From: Solirubrobacter soli DSM 22325
Lineage (GTDB): Bacteria; Actinomycetota; Thermoleophilia; Solirubrobacterales; Solirubrobacteraceae
Direction: 5' to 3'
Assembly (NCBI RefSeq): GCF_000423665.1
Contig: NZ_KE384073.1
Coordinates: 262,144 to 326,143, forward strand
DNA: 64,000 nt
This document shows, piece after piece, positions 40,204 to 48,599 of this stretch (the stretch's first letter is position 1; each line of letters starts with the position of its first letter). Below the pieces are notes generated by a model. The model made no database searches. It was not told the DNA's origin and worked only from the letters and a program-made list of their open reading frames with translations. A program made the position numbers and the translations under genes.

Positions 40204-42177
40204 ATGGCGTATCGGCTGGGCGTGGACGTCGGAGGGACGTTCACCGACCTGTTCCTCGTGGATGACGGCGACCATCGACAGTGGCGGGTGAAGACGCCGT
40301 CGACGCCCTCGGATCCCTCGCAGGGCGTGCTCACCGGGGTCGCGCGGATCTGTGACGCGGCCGGGATCGCCCCCGCGGAGCTCGCCAACGTCGTCCACGG
40401 GACGACCGTCGCGACCAACGCCGTGCTCGAGTCCAAGGGCGCCCGCGTCGGCCTGATCACGACCCAGGGCTTCGGCCAGATCCTGCACCTGGCCCGCTCG
40501 CAGACGCCGGGCCCGCTCGCCGGCTGGATCATCATGGTCAAGCCCGACCCGCCGGCGTCGCTCGTGGATACGCGCGAGGCCGTAGAGCGTATGGACGCGC
40601 GCGGAAATACGCTCGTCCCCGTAGATGAGCACCAGATCGCGGAGATCGTTGACGATCTCGTTGCATCCGGTGTCGAATCGTTGACGATCTCGCTCATCAA
40701 CTCCTACGTGGACGGGCGTCACGAGCAGCAGATCGCCGACATCGTCGAGCGCCTGCACCCCGCGTTCCCGGTGACGATCTCGTCCGCGGTCCTGCCGGAG
40801 TTCCGCGAGTACGAGCGGACGCTGACGGCGTGCATGAACTCATACGTGCGACCGCGTGTTGCCGCGTATGTCGACCGGCTCCAGGGTTCGCTGCACGAGC
40901 TCGGCGTGAAGTCGGAGGTCGACATCCTGCGCTCGGACGCGGGCGTGATGACGCCGGTCGAGGCGGCGCGGAACCCGGTCTACGGCGTGCTGTCCGGGCC
41001 GTCGGGCGGCGTCGCGGGCGCGTTGTACGTCGCCGCGCGGGCGGGCTTCCCGAACGTGCTCACGTTCGACATGGGCGGCACCTCGACGGATGTGAGTCTG
41101 TGTCAGTCCGGTGAGCCGACGATCGGCAGAGAGACGACGATCGGGCAGTTTCGTATCAAAGTGCCGAGCGTCGACGTGCACACCGTCGGCGCCGGCGGCG
41201 GCTCGATCGCGCACGTCCCCCAACTCACCGGGGCGCTGCGGGTCGGCCCGCAGTCGGCGGGCGCGGAGCCAGGCCCGGCCGCGTACGGCCAGGGCGGCAC
41301 CGAGCCGACCGTGACCGACGCCAACGTGGTCCTCGGCCATCTCCCGGCCGACCTGATCGGTGGGGAGATGGCGCTCGACGTCGAGGCCGCGCGCACCGCC
41401 GTGGGCACGATCGCCGACGCGATGGGACTCTCCGTCGAGGCCGCGGCGGACGGCATCCTCCGGATCGTCAACGAGAACATGGCGGGTGCGCTCCGCGTGA
41501 TCTCGGTGCAAAGAGGACACGATCCGCGCGAGTTCGCGCTTGTCGCGTTCGGCGGCGCCGGCCCGCTGCACGCCAACGCGGTGGCCGAGCTGATGGGCTC
41601 GTTCCCCGTGATCGTGCCGCCGTCACCGGGTCTTTTGTGCGCATTGGGCGACCTCGTCGCGGGATTCCGCAACGAGTTCGCGCAGACATTGATCCGTCTC
41701 ACCTCGGAGGTCGGCGACGCGTCCGCGATCCTCGCCGAGCTCGAAACCCGCGCGAGGGCTTGGATGGAGGCGCAGGGCATCGCGGCGGAGGCGCAGAACA
41801 TCGAGTTCCTCGCCGACATGCGGTACCGCGGCCAGGGCTACGAGATCCCGGTTGGGTGGGGCGAGGACCTCGACGAGCGATTCAACGCGCTGCACGAGCA
41901 GCTCTACGGCTTTCGCATGCCCAACACGGCGTCGGAGATCGTCAACCTGCGCGCCGTCGGCACCGGGGACCGGCCGGCGCCCGAGCTGCCCGAGGCCGAG
42001 CCCGTCGCATCTCAGCTCGCGGCGGGCACGTACGCCCGCGCCGAGCTCAAGCCCGGCACGACGATCGCCGGCCCGTCGATCGTCACCGAGTTCGACTCCA
42101 CCACGGTGATCCTCGAGGGCTACACCGCCGAGATCGACCGCTACTTCAACCTGCTGATCCGTCCGGAGGCTTCGTGA
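40204..42177 (+). CDS. hydantoinase/oxoprolinase family subunit A (HyuA-like)
   Basis: 657 residues. ASKHA-type ATP-binding elements: RLGVDVGGTFTDLFLVDDGD at the N-terminus, VVHGTTVATNAVLES, VLTFDMGGTSTDVSLCQSGE and AFGGAGPLHANAVAELMGSF. The family covers N-methylhydantoinase A, acetophenone and acetone carboxylase subunits and 5-oxoprolinase. It works with subunit B, whose start shares one base with this stop (TGATG). A ribosome-binding site AAGGGAG precedes the ATG. Substrate open; see the N-carbamoylsarcosine-type hydrolase three genes on. Confidence 0.93.
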   Translation: MAYRLGVDVGGTFTDLFLVDDGDHRQWRVKTPSTPSDPSQGVLTGVARICDAAGIAPAELANVVHGTTVATNAVLESKGARVGLITTQGFGQILHLARSQTPGPLAGWIIMVKPDPPASLVDTREAVERMDARGNTLVPVDEHQIAEIVDDLVASGVESLTISLINSYVDGRHEQQIADIVERLHPAFPVTISSAVLPEFREYERTLTACMNSYVRPRVAAYVDRLQGSLHELGVKSEVDILRSDAGVMTPVEAARNPVYGVLSGPSGGVAGALYVAARAGFPNVLTFDMGGTSTDVSLCQSGEPTIGRETTIGQFRIKVPSVDVHTVGAGGGSIAHVPQLTGALRVGPQSAGAEPGPAAYGQGGTEPTVTDANVVLGHLPADLIGGEMALDVEAARTAVGTIADAMGLSVEAAADGILRIVNENMAGALRVISVQRGHDPREFALVAFGGAGPLHANAVAELMGSFPVIVPPSPGLLCALGDLVAGFRNEFAQTLIRLTSEVGDASAILAELETRARAWMEAQGIAAEAQNIEFLADMRYRGQGYEIPVGWGEDLDERFNALHEQLYGFRMPNTASEIVNLRAVGTGDRPAPELPEAEPVASQLAAGTYARAELKPGTTIAGPSIVTEFDSTTVILEGYTAEIDRYFNLLIRPEAS

Positions 42178-44066
42178 TGGCCGCCCTGCCGAAGATCGCC
42201 GAGATCCCTGACATCGAGGTCGACCCGATCACGCTCGACATCATCGAGAACGCGCTCCGCCACGCGCGTTTCGAGATGGACGCGGTGCTGTTCCGCAGCG
42301 CGATGTCACCCGTCATCCGCGAGCAGCACGACGAGTTCCCGATGCTCACCGACCCCCAGGGCCGCATGGTCGTGGGCCAGTTCGGGGCCTACATCTCGGA
42401 GATGATGGCCGACTGGGACCGTGGCATCTATCCGGGCGACGTGATCCTCACGAGCGACCCGTACAAGTGCAGCGCCTCGATCTCGCACACCAACGACTGG
42501 CTCGTGCTGGTGCCGATCTTCTTCGAGGACGAGCTCGTCGGCTGGTCCTCGCAGTTCGGCCACCAGATGGACGCCGGCGGCCGGCTCCCCGGCTCGCTGC
42601 CGACGGGCGCGACGACGATCTTCGAGGAGGGGATCATCATCCCGCCGCTGAAGATCGTCGAGCGCGGCGAGGTGCAGGAGGACGTCCTCCGGCTGATCCT
42701 CAACAACGTCCGCCTGCCCGAGATGAACCGGGCGGACCTGTTCGCGATCGTCGCCGCCTGCCACGCCGGCGAGCGGCGCGTGATGGGCCTCTGCGAGCGC
42801 TTCGGCAAGGACGTCTACCTCGCCACCTTGCAAGCGCTGCTGGACCGCACCCACGAGGCGATGCGCAAGCTGATCCAGCTCGCGATCCCCGAGGAACCGC
42901 AGACCTTCGAGGACTGGATCGACGACGACGGGCTCGGCAACGGCCCCTACAAGATGAAGTTGACGATCTGGCGCGAGGGGGAGGAGGCCTGGTTCGACTG
43001 GTCCGGCACCGACCCCCAGTCGCTCGGCCCGATCAACTTCTACCTCTCCGAGGGCATGTTCAAGATGTTCATCGGGGTCTACCTGATCATGGTCAACGAC
43101 CCCGACATCCTGTTCAACGACGGCTTCTATCCGCTGCTGCACGTCGTCATGCCCGAGGGATGCCTGCTCTCGCCGCGCCACCCCGCGGCGCTGGGGTGCC
43201 GCACACACGGGCTGGCGCGGCTGTTCGACGTGCTCGGAGGAGCCCTGACCAAGCAGGCGCCGGAGCTCAACACCGCCGCCGGCTACGGCACCTCGCCCTA
43301 CATGCTGTATTCCGGTTGGAAGGACTCCGGCGAGTTCTTTTACGCGATGGAAATCCTGTACGGCGGAATTCCGGGCCGCCCGATCGGCGACGGCATGGAC
43401 GGCCACTCGTGGTGGCCGCTGTTCGAGAACATCCCGACCGAGTACCTCGAGGCCTACTACCCGCTGCGCGTCGACGGCTACACGACCGTGATCGACTCCG
43501 GCGGCGCGGGCCTGCACCGTGGCGGCAACGGCGTCGAGAAGCGCTACGTCTACCTGGAGCCGGGCCACGTCTCGATCCACGACGACCGCTGGCTCACCCG
43601 CCCCTGGGGCGTGTTGGGCGGCCAGCCCGGCGAGCGCTCGACGAAGCTGTTGCGCCGCGCCGACGGCAGTGAGCAGGTCCTGCCGGCCAAGTGCGACGAG
43701 ATCGAGGTCTCGCCCGGCGACATGCTCATCTACCGCACCGCGGGCGGCGGCGGTTGGAAGGACCGCCTCGACCGCCCGATCGAAGCCGTCGAACGCGACG
43801 TCGCGTTCGGGTTGGTCTCGGCGGAGAAGGCGCTACGCGCGTACGGCGTGGTCGTCGGCGACCCCGCGGCGACCGAGGCCGAACGCGCCCGCCAACGCGC
43901 CGAACGCGGCGACGCCGCCGCGTTCGACTTCGGCCCGCCGATCGACGAGGTCCTCGAACACTGCCTCGAGGAGACGGGCCTCCCGGCCCCGACCAAGGCG
44001 GTCCCGCTTCGCTGGTCGCCGCTCGAGTCCCGCGAATCCGCCCTCGAACGCGCCCGCCGTGGCTGA
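42177..44066 (+). CDS. hydantoinase/oxoprolinase family subunit B (HyuB-like)
   Basis: 629 residues. HyuB pattern: DPITLDIIENALRHARFEMD, SPVIREQHDEFPMLTDPQGR, ILTSDPYKCSASISHTNDW and the late GGAGLHRGGNGVEKRYVYLE with AGGGGWKDRLDR near the end. Forms the hydrolase with HyuA and couples ring opening to ATP use (family knowledge). It is about 50 residues longer than many HyuB; the extra part is a charged C-terminal tail. Overlaps the isochorismatase-like gene by 8 bp. Confidence 0.93.
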   Translation: MAALPKIAEIPDIEVDPITLDIIENALRHARFEMDAVLFRSAMSPVIREQHDEFPMLTDPQGRMVVGQFGAYISEMMADWDRGIYPGDVILTSDPYKCSASISHTNDWLVLVPIFFEDELVGWSSQFGHQMDAGGRLPGSLPTGATTIFEEGIIIPPLKIVERGEVQEDVLRLILNNVRLPEMNRADLFAIVAACHAGERRVMGLCERFGKDVYLATLQALLDRTHEAMRKLIQLAIPEEPQTFEDWIDDDGLGNGPYKMKLTIWREGEEAWFDWSGTDPQSLGPINFYLSEGMFKMFIGVYLIMVNDPDILFNDGFYPLLHVVMPEGCLLSPRHPAALGCRTHGLARLFDVLGGALTKQAPELNTAAGYGTSPYMLYSGWKDSGEFFYAMEILYGGIPGRPIGDGMDGHSWWPLFENIPTEYLEAYYPLRVDGYTTVIDSGGAGLHRGGNGVEKRYVYLEPGHVSIHDDRWLTRPWGVLGGQPGERSTKLLRRADGSEQVLPAKCDEIEVSPGDMLIYRTAGGGGWKDRLDRPIEAVERDVAFGLVSAEKALRAYGVVVGDPAATEAERARQRAERGDAAAFDFGPPIDEVLEHCLEETGLPAPTKAVPLRWSPLESRESALERARRG

Positions 44067-44730
44067 CGACCGGACCACGCCGCCCGGCTCGCCGGGCGGC
44101 GCCACCGCGGCGGGCACCGCCGCCGCGGGCGGCGGGCACTTCGGCGGCGGCGCGGGGTTCGGGGCGCGGCCCGCCGTGGTCGTCGTCGACCTCAACCTCG
44201 GCTTCACCGACCCGCGGTCGCCGCTCGCGTGCGACCTCGACGACGTGCTCATACGCACGCGTGCGTTGCTCGACGTCGCGCGGCGTATCGACGTGCCGAT
44301 CTACTTCACGACCGTCGTCTACGACGAGCTGGGGGAGGTCGCGGCCGCGGTATTCCTGCGCAAAGTGCCCGCGCTCAAGCTGTGCCGGCCGGGGACGCGG
44401 TGGGTCGAGATCGACCCGCGGCTCGGCCGCCTCTGCTCGGAGCCGGTCATCGGCAAGGCGCACGCCTCGGCGTTCTTCGGCGTCCCGTTCGCCACGATGC
44501 TCGCCGGCCGCGACACGCTGATCGTCTGCGGTGCCTCGACCTCCGGCTGCGTCCGCGCGACGGTCGTCGACGCGATGCAGCACGGATTCGCCCCGATCGT
44601 GCCACGAGAGTGCGTCGGGGATCGCTCATCTCGTGCTCATGACCAGGCCCTCTCCGACATCGAAGGCAGATACGGAGACGTGCGTAGCGTCGACGAGGTG
44701 ATCGCCGCCCTCGAGGCGCTCAAGAGATGA
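44059..44730 (+). CDS. isochorismatase-like cysteine hydrolase (N-carbamoylsarcosine amidase-like)
   Basis: 223 residues from GTG 44059. After a Gly/Ala-rich, flexible first 35 residues the fold begins ARPAVVVVDLNLGFTDPRSP. Triad: D44, K133 (VIGKAHASAFFG) and C164 (CGASTSGCVRATVVDA), with a spacing close to that of N-carbamoylsarcosine amidohydrolase. That enzyme yields sarcosine, CO2 and ammonia from the product of N-methylhydantoin hydrolysis. Being last in the hyuAB operon fits this step well, but other carbamoyl or nicotinamidase-type substrates are possible. Confidence 0.9.
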   Translation: MADDRTTPPGSPGGATAAGTAAAGGGHFGGGAGFGARPAVVVVDLNLGFTDPRSPLACDLDDVLIRTRALLDVARRIDVPIYFTTVVYDELGEVAAAVFLRKVPALKLCRPGTRWVEIDPRLGRLCSEPVIGKAHASAFFGVPFATMLAGRDTLIVCGASTSGCVRATVVDAMQHGFAPIVPRECVGDRSSRAHDQALSDIEGRYGDVRSVDEVIAALEALKR

Positions 44731-44745
44731 ACTCCCGCCCGCCCC

Positions 44746-46044
44746 TCACCTCGACGCGACGACCGGCCCGGCAAGCGGGCGGCGCAACGGTGACGACGCC
44801 AGCGCCGCGACGCCGCACACGCCCGCGATCCCCACGGCCGTCGCCGTCAGGCCCCACGTGAGATAGACGGAGCCGAGCGTCGCGATCGCCACCGCCTGCG
44901 CGAGCAACGCGCCTGTCGTGAGCAGTGCGGTCGCCTCCGGCGCATGTTCGGGCCGCACCCGCGCGACCGTCGCCGCCACGACCGGGCTGAACCCGGCGGC
45001 GTGGCCCGCGCCCGCGACGAACAGCACCACCTCGGACCATGCCGACCAGCCCAGCGCCGCGACGAGCAGCGCGCCGCACCCCAGCGCGAGCGGCCCGACC
45101 GCGCCCGGCGGCCTCCACCGGCTCAGGCTCATCGCCGCGAAGCCCGCCGCGTACGGCGCGAACGCCAGCCCGGCACGCAACGGCGTGTACCCGAGGTCGT
45201 CCTGGAGGTGCAGCGTCAACGCGAACAAGAGCGCGCCGTAGGAACCCATCACGCCCGCGACCGTCACGAGCCCACGTGACACAGACGGCAGCACGGTCAG
45301 GTCCAGCAGCGGCGCCGGACGACGACGCTCCACCCGCGCGAACACGGCCAGCAGCGCGGCTCCGGCGAGCAGGCTCGGCCACACCCACCACGGCCACCCC
45401 TGCTCGCGGCCCAGCAGCAGCGGGACCAGCAGCAGCGCCATCGCCCCCGACAGCAATGCGACGCCGAGTACGTCGAGCCGGCGACCGCGCCCCGGCGGCT
45501 CGCCCCGGAGCATCCCGAACGCGGCCAGGAACAGCACGGTGCCCAAAGGCACGTTGATCAGCAGCGCCCAGCGCCAACCGGCGGTCGTCACGACGACGCC
45601 GCCGACGAGCTGCCCGAACAGCACACCCACCGACAGGATCATCGAGTAGAGACCCACGGCCCGAACGCGCGCGCCGCCCGAGAAGCGCCGCTGGATCACC
45701 TGCAACGTCTGCGGTGTCATCAGCGCCCCGCACGCGCCCTGCAGCAGCCGCCCGCAGAGCAGCACGGGCGCACTCGGTGCCAGCCCGCAGACCAACGAGG
45801 AGACGGTGAACCCGGCGAGGCCGGCCAGGAACATGTTCCCGTGCCCGCGATCGTCACCCAACCGCGCCCCCGTCACCACGAGCACGCCGAACGTGAACGT
45901 GTACGCGGCGAAGATCGCCTGCAGCATCGTGGGGGAGGCGTCCAGCTCGCGTTGCAGCACCGGGGTCGCGACGGTGAGGATCGACGCGTCCATCGAGGCC
46001 AGCAGCTGGCCGATCAACAACAGGGTCAGAAGGCGCCACGGCAT
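44746..46044 (-). CDS. MFS transporter (drug:H+ antiporter type)
   Basis: 432 residues with about 12 hydrophobic segments. Motif near TM1, GQLLASMDASILTVATPVLQ, is that of DHA2 transporters; motif A lies in GARLGDDRGHGN, and motif C-like Gly/Pro in SVGVLFGQLVGGVV. It is shorter than the classic 14-segment members. Expected to export a small hydrophobic compound. Divergent from an AraC-type regulator 43 bp away, its probable controller. Confidence 0.92.
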   Translation of the reverse strand: MPWRLLTLLLIGQLLASMDASILTVATPVLQRELDASPTMLQAIFAAYTFTFGVLVVTGARLGDDRGHGNMFLAGLAGFTVSSLVCGLAPSAPVLLCGRLLQGACGALMTPQTLQVIQRRFSGGARVRAVGLYSMILSVGVLFGQLVGGVVVTTAGWRWALLINVPLGTVLFLAAFGMLRGEPPGRGRRLDVLGVALLSGAMALLLVPLLLGREQGWPWWVWPSLLAGAALLAVFARVERRRPAPLLDLTVLPSVSRGLVTVAGVMGSYGALLFALTLHLQDDLGYTPLRAGLAFAPYAAGFAAMSLSRWRPPGAVGPLALGCGALLVAALGWSAWSEVVLFVAGAGHAAGFSPVVAATVARVRPEHAPEATALLTTGALLAQAVAIATLGSVYLTWGLTATAVGIAGVCGVAALASSPLRRPLAGPVVASR

Positions 46045-46087
46045 GCCTCCAAGGTCGAGCCCGCCGACGTGCAACGCTTGAACGGAG

Positions 46088-46930
46088 ATGCTCAGTTCGG
46101 CCGCGCTCCTCACCACGCCCGACCTACGCGTCCGCGACCTGCACTGCGCCCACGCCCGCGGCGGCTGGTGCGAGACCGAGATCTCGAACCGTGCGGCGAT
46201 CATCTTCCCGCGCCGCGGCTCCTTCCGGCGCCGCGGCGCCCACGGCGACGAGGTCATCGAGCCCGGCGTCGCGTACTTCCAGCGGGCGGGGGAGGAAGAG
46301 GAGTTCGCGCACCCGCACGACGGCGGCGATCGGTGCACGTCCGTCGGCCTGAGCGACCGGCTCATCGCGCAGCTCCTCGGCGGCGACCCGACGCTCCCGG
46401 GCCGGCTCGTCGCGACGACCCCGCACGACGACCTCGTCGTGCGCACGCTCGGCGTGACGGGTGAGGTCGCTGAGCTTTGCCACGGGACGGTTGGTGACCC
46501 CACCCGTCACGAGGAGCGCGTCATCGGCCTCGTCGCGAGCGTCCTCGCCGCCGCCGTCCCGAAGCGCGCGGCCGCCAATCGGCCCTCCACCGCTCAGGCC
46601 CGCCGCCGCGCCGCCTCCGACGCCCGCGAGGCCCTCGCCGCGGACCCCAGCCTCGGCCTGCTCGCCCTTGCGCAGGCCGTCGCGGTCTCGCCCCACCACC
46701 TCAGCCGCGTCTTCAAGGCCGAGCTCGGCGTCTCGATCACGACCTACCGACGACGGCTTCGGCTCAGAGCAGCGCTCGAGCGGATCGACGAGGGCGGGCT
46801 CGCCCGCGTCGCGGCCGACGCGGGGTTCGCCGACCACGCCCACTTCACGCGCGAGGTGCGCGCACTGCTCGGCACGACGCCCTCCGCGCTACAGCGCGAA
46901 ATTGCCGGCCCGCTGCACCAGTCCGGGTAG
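46088..46930 (+). CDS. AraC-family transcriptional regulator
   Basis: 280 residues. N-terminal cupin-like ligand domain (1-130: EISNRAAIIFPRRGSFRRRG, GVAYFQRAGEEEEFAHPH) and a C-terminal double HTH (about 190-275: LGLLALAQAVAVSPHHLSRV, then ARVAADAGFADHAHFTREVR with the end LLGTTPSAL). Probably regulates the divergent MFS gene. Its 3' end overlaps the convergent lyase gene by 42 bp. Confidence 0.93.
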   Translation: MLSSAALLTTPDLRVRDLHCAHARGGWCETEISNRAAIIFPRRGSFRRRGAHGDEVIEPGVAYFQRAGEEEEFAHPHDGGDRCTSVGLSDRLIAQLLGGDPTLPGRLVATTPHDDLVVRTLGVTGEVAELCHGTVGDPTRHEERVIGLVASVLAAAVPKRAAANRPSTAQARRRAASDAREALAADPSLGLLALAQAVAVSPHHLSRVFKAELGVSITTYRRRLRLRAALERIDEGGLARVAADAGFADHAHFTREVRALLGTTPSALQREIAGPLHQSG

Positions 46931-47782
46931 GTCGCGCCCCATCACGCCCGCGAGCCACTCGGCGACACCGATCAGCGCATCGAGGTCGATGCCGGTGGAC
47001 AGGCCCTCGTTCTCCAGCAGGTAGACGAGGTCCTCGGTGGCGATGTTGCCCGTCGCCCGCGGCGCGAACGGACAGCCGCCGAGCCCGCCGACCGACGCGT
47101 CGAGCACCGTCGCGCCGACCTCCACACCCGCCAGCGCGCACGCGTAGCCCGTGTTGCGCGTGTTGTGCATGTGCAGACCGACCGGCTTGCCGCCCTCGAG
47201 CGCGCGCGGGACGAGCTCGCGCACCTGGCGCGGAACCGCGACCCCGATGGTGTCGGCGAGGATCACCTCATCCGCGCCCGCCTCCGCCATCCGCAGCGCG
47301 TGCTCGATCACGAGGCCCGGGTCGACATGGCCCTCGAACGGGCAGCCGAACGCGACGCTGATCGTCGCCGTGACCTTGAGGTCGGTGGCGGCGATGATCT
47401 CCTCGGCGGTGCGCGCGGCCTCCTCGACGGTGGTGTTCTGGTTGCGCCGCGCGAACGTGTCCGTCACCGGATAGGCGACGTGGATCTCGTTCGTGGACGT
47501 CTCCAAGGCCCGGTCGAGACCTTTGCGATTGAGGACGAGGCTCGCGTAGTTGACGCCATCGTCGTCCGGCAGCGCCGCGAACACCTCTTCCGCGCCCGCC
47601 ATCTGCGGGACGAGCTTCGGATGGACGAAGCTGGCGGCCTCGACCCGCCTCACGCCCGCGGCCGCGATCCGCGTGCACAACTCGGCACGAACCGCGGGTT
47701 CGAGGGTCACCTTGTCGTTCTGCAGGCCGTCCCGCGGCCCGACGTCGCACACGCTGATCTGCACCCGTGGATTGTTCCGCAC
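46889..47782 (-). CDS. hydroxymethylglutaryl-CoA lyase family protein
   Basis: 297 residues, GTG start (a second GTG lies six codons in). TIM barrel with VCDVGPRDGLQNDKVTLEPA at the first strand, VEAASFVHPKLVPQMAGAEE, the metal His pair in LHMHNTRNTGYA and the catalytic Cys loop GGLGGCPFAPRATGN. Cleaves HMG-CoA or a related 3-hydroxy-3-methylacyl-CoA. It may serve leucine breakdown or, with the CoA-transferase at 38997, the fate of another branched acid; the two are 8 kb apart with an MFS/AraC pair between them. Confidence 0.94.
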   Translation of the reverse strand: MRNNPRVQISVCDVGPRDGLQNDKVTLEPAVRAELCTRIAAAGVRRVEAASFVHPKLVPQMAGAEEVFAALPDDDGVNYASLVLNRKGLDRALETSTNEIHVAYPVTDTFARRNQNTTVEEAARTAEEIIAATDLKVTATISVAFGCPFEGHVDPGLVIEHALRMAEAGADEVILADTIGVAVPRQVRELVPRALEGGKPVGLHMHNTRNTGYACALAGVEVGATVLDASVGGLGGCPFAPRATGNIATEDLVYLLENEGLSTGIDLDALIGVAEWLAGVMGRDLPGLVQRAGNFAL

Positions 47783-47832
47783 GGCGAGTTCCTTCCGTCG
47801 CGCCGCGCGGCGTGCATAGACTGATCACCTCG

Positions 47833-48357
47833 ATGGATCTCCGAGAGCTCCTAGGGATGCTGGACATGCCGCCGGGCGAGGGCTACTACCGCAGCCGGAT
47901 TCCGTGCCCGGACGACGAACGCGTCGCCCGCGTGGTGCGCGCCTTCAGCGAGTCGTCGCCCGGCCGACAGGCCGTCTTCCGCGAGGCCGTGGACGGCGTC
48001 CGCGCCGGGCTGCTGCTCGTCTTCAGCGAGCGGATGGCCGCGCTGGCCGTGCGGATGGAGAGCGCGCAGCCGGTCGTGCAGGGTCTGATCGCCGCGTCGC
48101 TGGCGCAGGAGGGCGACCCGCGCGAGGCACTCGCGGTCCCCGCGTTGCACCGGCGCTCGGCCGAGATCCTCGGCCTGGACACCGTGCGGTTGTTCGACGA
48201 GGCCGCCGGCCGGACCGACCTCTCCGGCGCCCACTGGCTGCGCGACGTCCGCGACGCCGACGAGAGCCCCGAGGACGTCGGCTACGAAGAGGCCGACGAC
48301 GGCGAGGGCTTCCGGTACGAGCGAGCCGTCGCGCGCCAGCCGCGGCATCGCTACTGA
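47833..48357 (+). CDS. hypothetical protein, cytoplasmic, acidic C-terminus
   Basis: 174 residues from ATG 47833. Starts MDLRELLGMLDMPPGEGYYR; a central helical part (GRQAVFREAVDGVRAGLLLV, MAALAVRMESAQPVVQGLIA) resembles HEAT-like or alpha-alpha hairpins. The end is acidic (DADESPEDVGYEEADDGEGF). No signal or membrane helix. I do not recognise the family. 22 bp ahead of a small membrane-protein gene on the same strand. Confidence 0.8.
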   Translation: MDLRELLGMLDMPPGEGYYRSRIPCPDDERVARVVRAFSESSPGRQAVFREAVDGVRAGLLLVFSERMAALAVRMESAQPVVQGLIAASLAQEGDPREALAVPALHRRSAEILGLDTVRLFDEAAGRTDLSGAHWLRDVRDADESPEDVGYEEADDGEGFRYERAVARQPRHRY

Positions 48358-48379
48358 CCCGCGCGGGTAGGGTCACGAC

Positions 48380-48547
48380 ATGTTCTATTCGCTGCTCGGC
48401 CGCACGGTCTGGTTCGGCTTGAAGCTCTTCCTGCGCCGCAAGTACGGCCAGACCTACGTGCCGAAGTCGCTGCTCGCCGGTGCGACGGTCGCGGTCGCCG
48501 TGGGCGTGGGAGTCGCGGTGCTGCGCGCCCGCTCCGACGAGTCCTGA
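48380..48547 (+). CDS. small membrane protein (55 aa)
   Basis: Too short for routine calling but well formed: MFYSLLGRTVWFGLKLFLRR, then a hinge KYGQTYVPKS and a hydrophobic helix LLAGATVAVAVGVGVAVLRA with a charged end. The G/V-rich helix is a plausible single transmembrane segment. Codon use at third positions is fully G/C as in real genes here. Start ATG 48380 has GGGTCACG before it; no strong ribosome-binding site. Function unknown. Confidence 0.65.
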   Translation: MFYSLLGRTVWFGLKLFLRRKYGQTYVPKSLLAGATVAVAVGVGVAVLRARSDES

Positions 48548-48599
48548 ACCCGCAAGTCCCCGTTCACATCCGGCGCGCCTGCCAGGATGCGGGCGCAAC

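Noticed and set aside
42306-43580. 424-codon minus-strand frame within hyuB
   Set aside because: Shadow of the hyuB gene with low-complexity Val/Arg/Asp composition.
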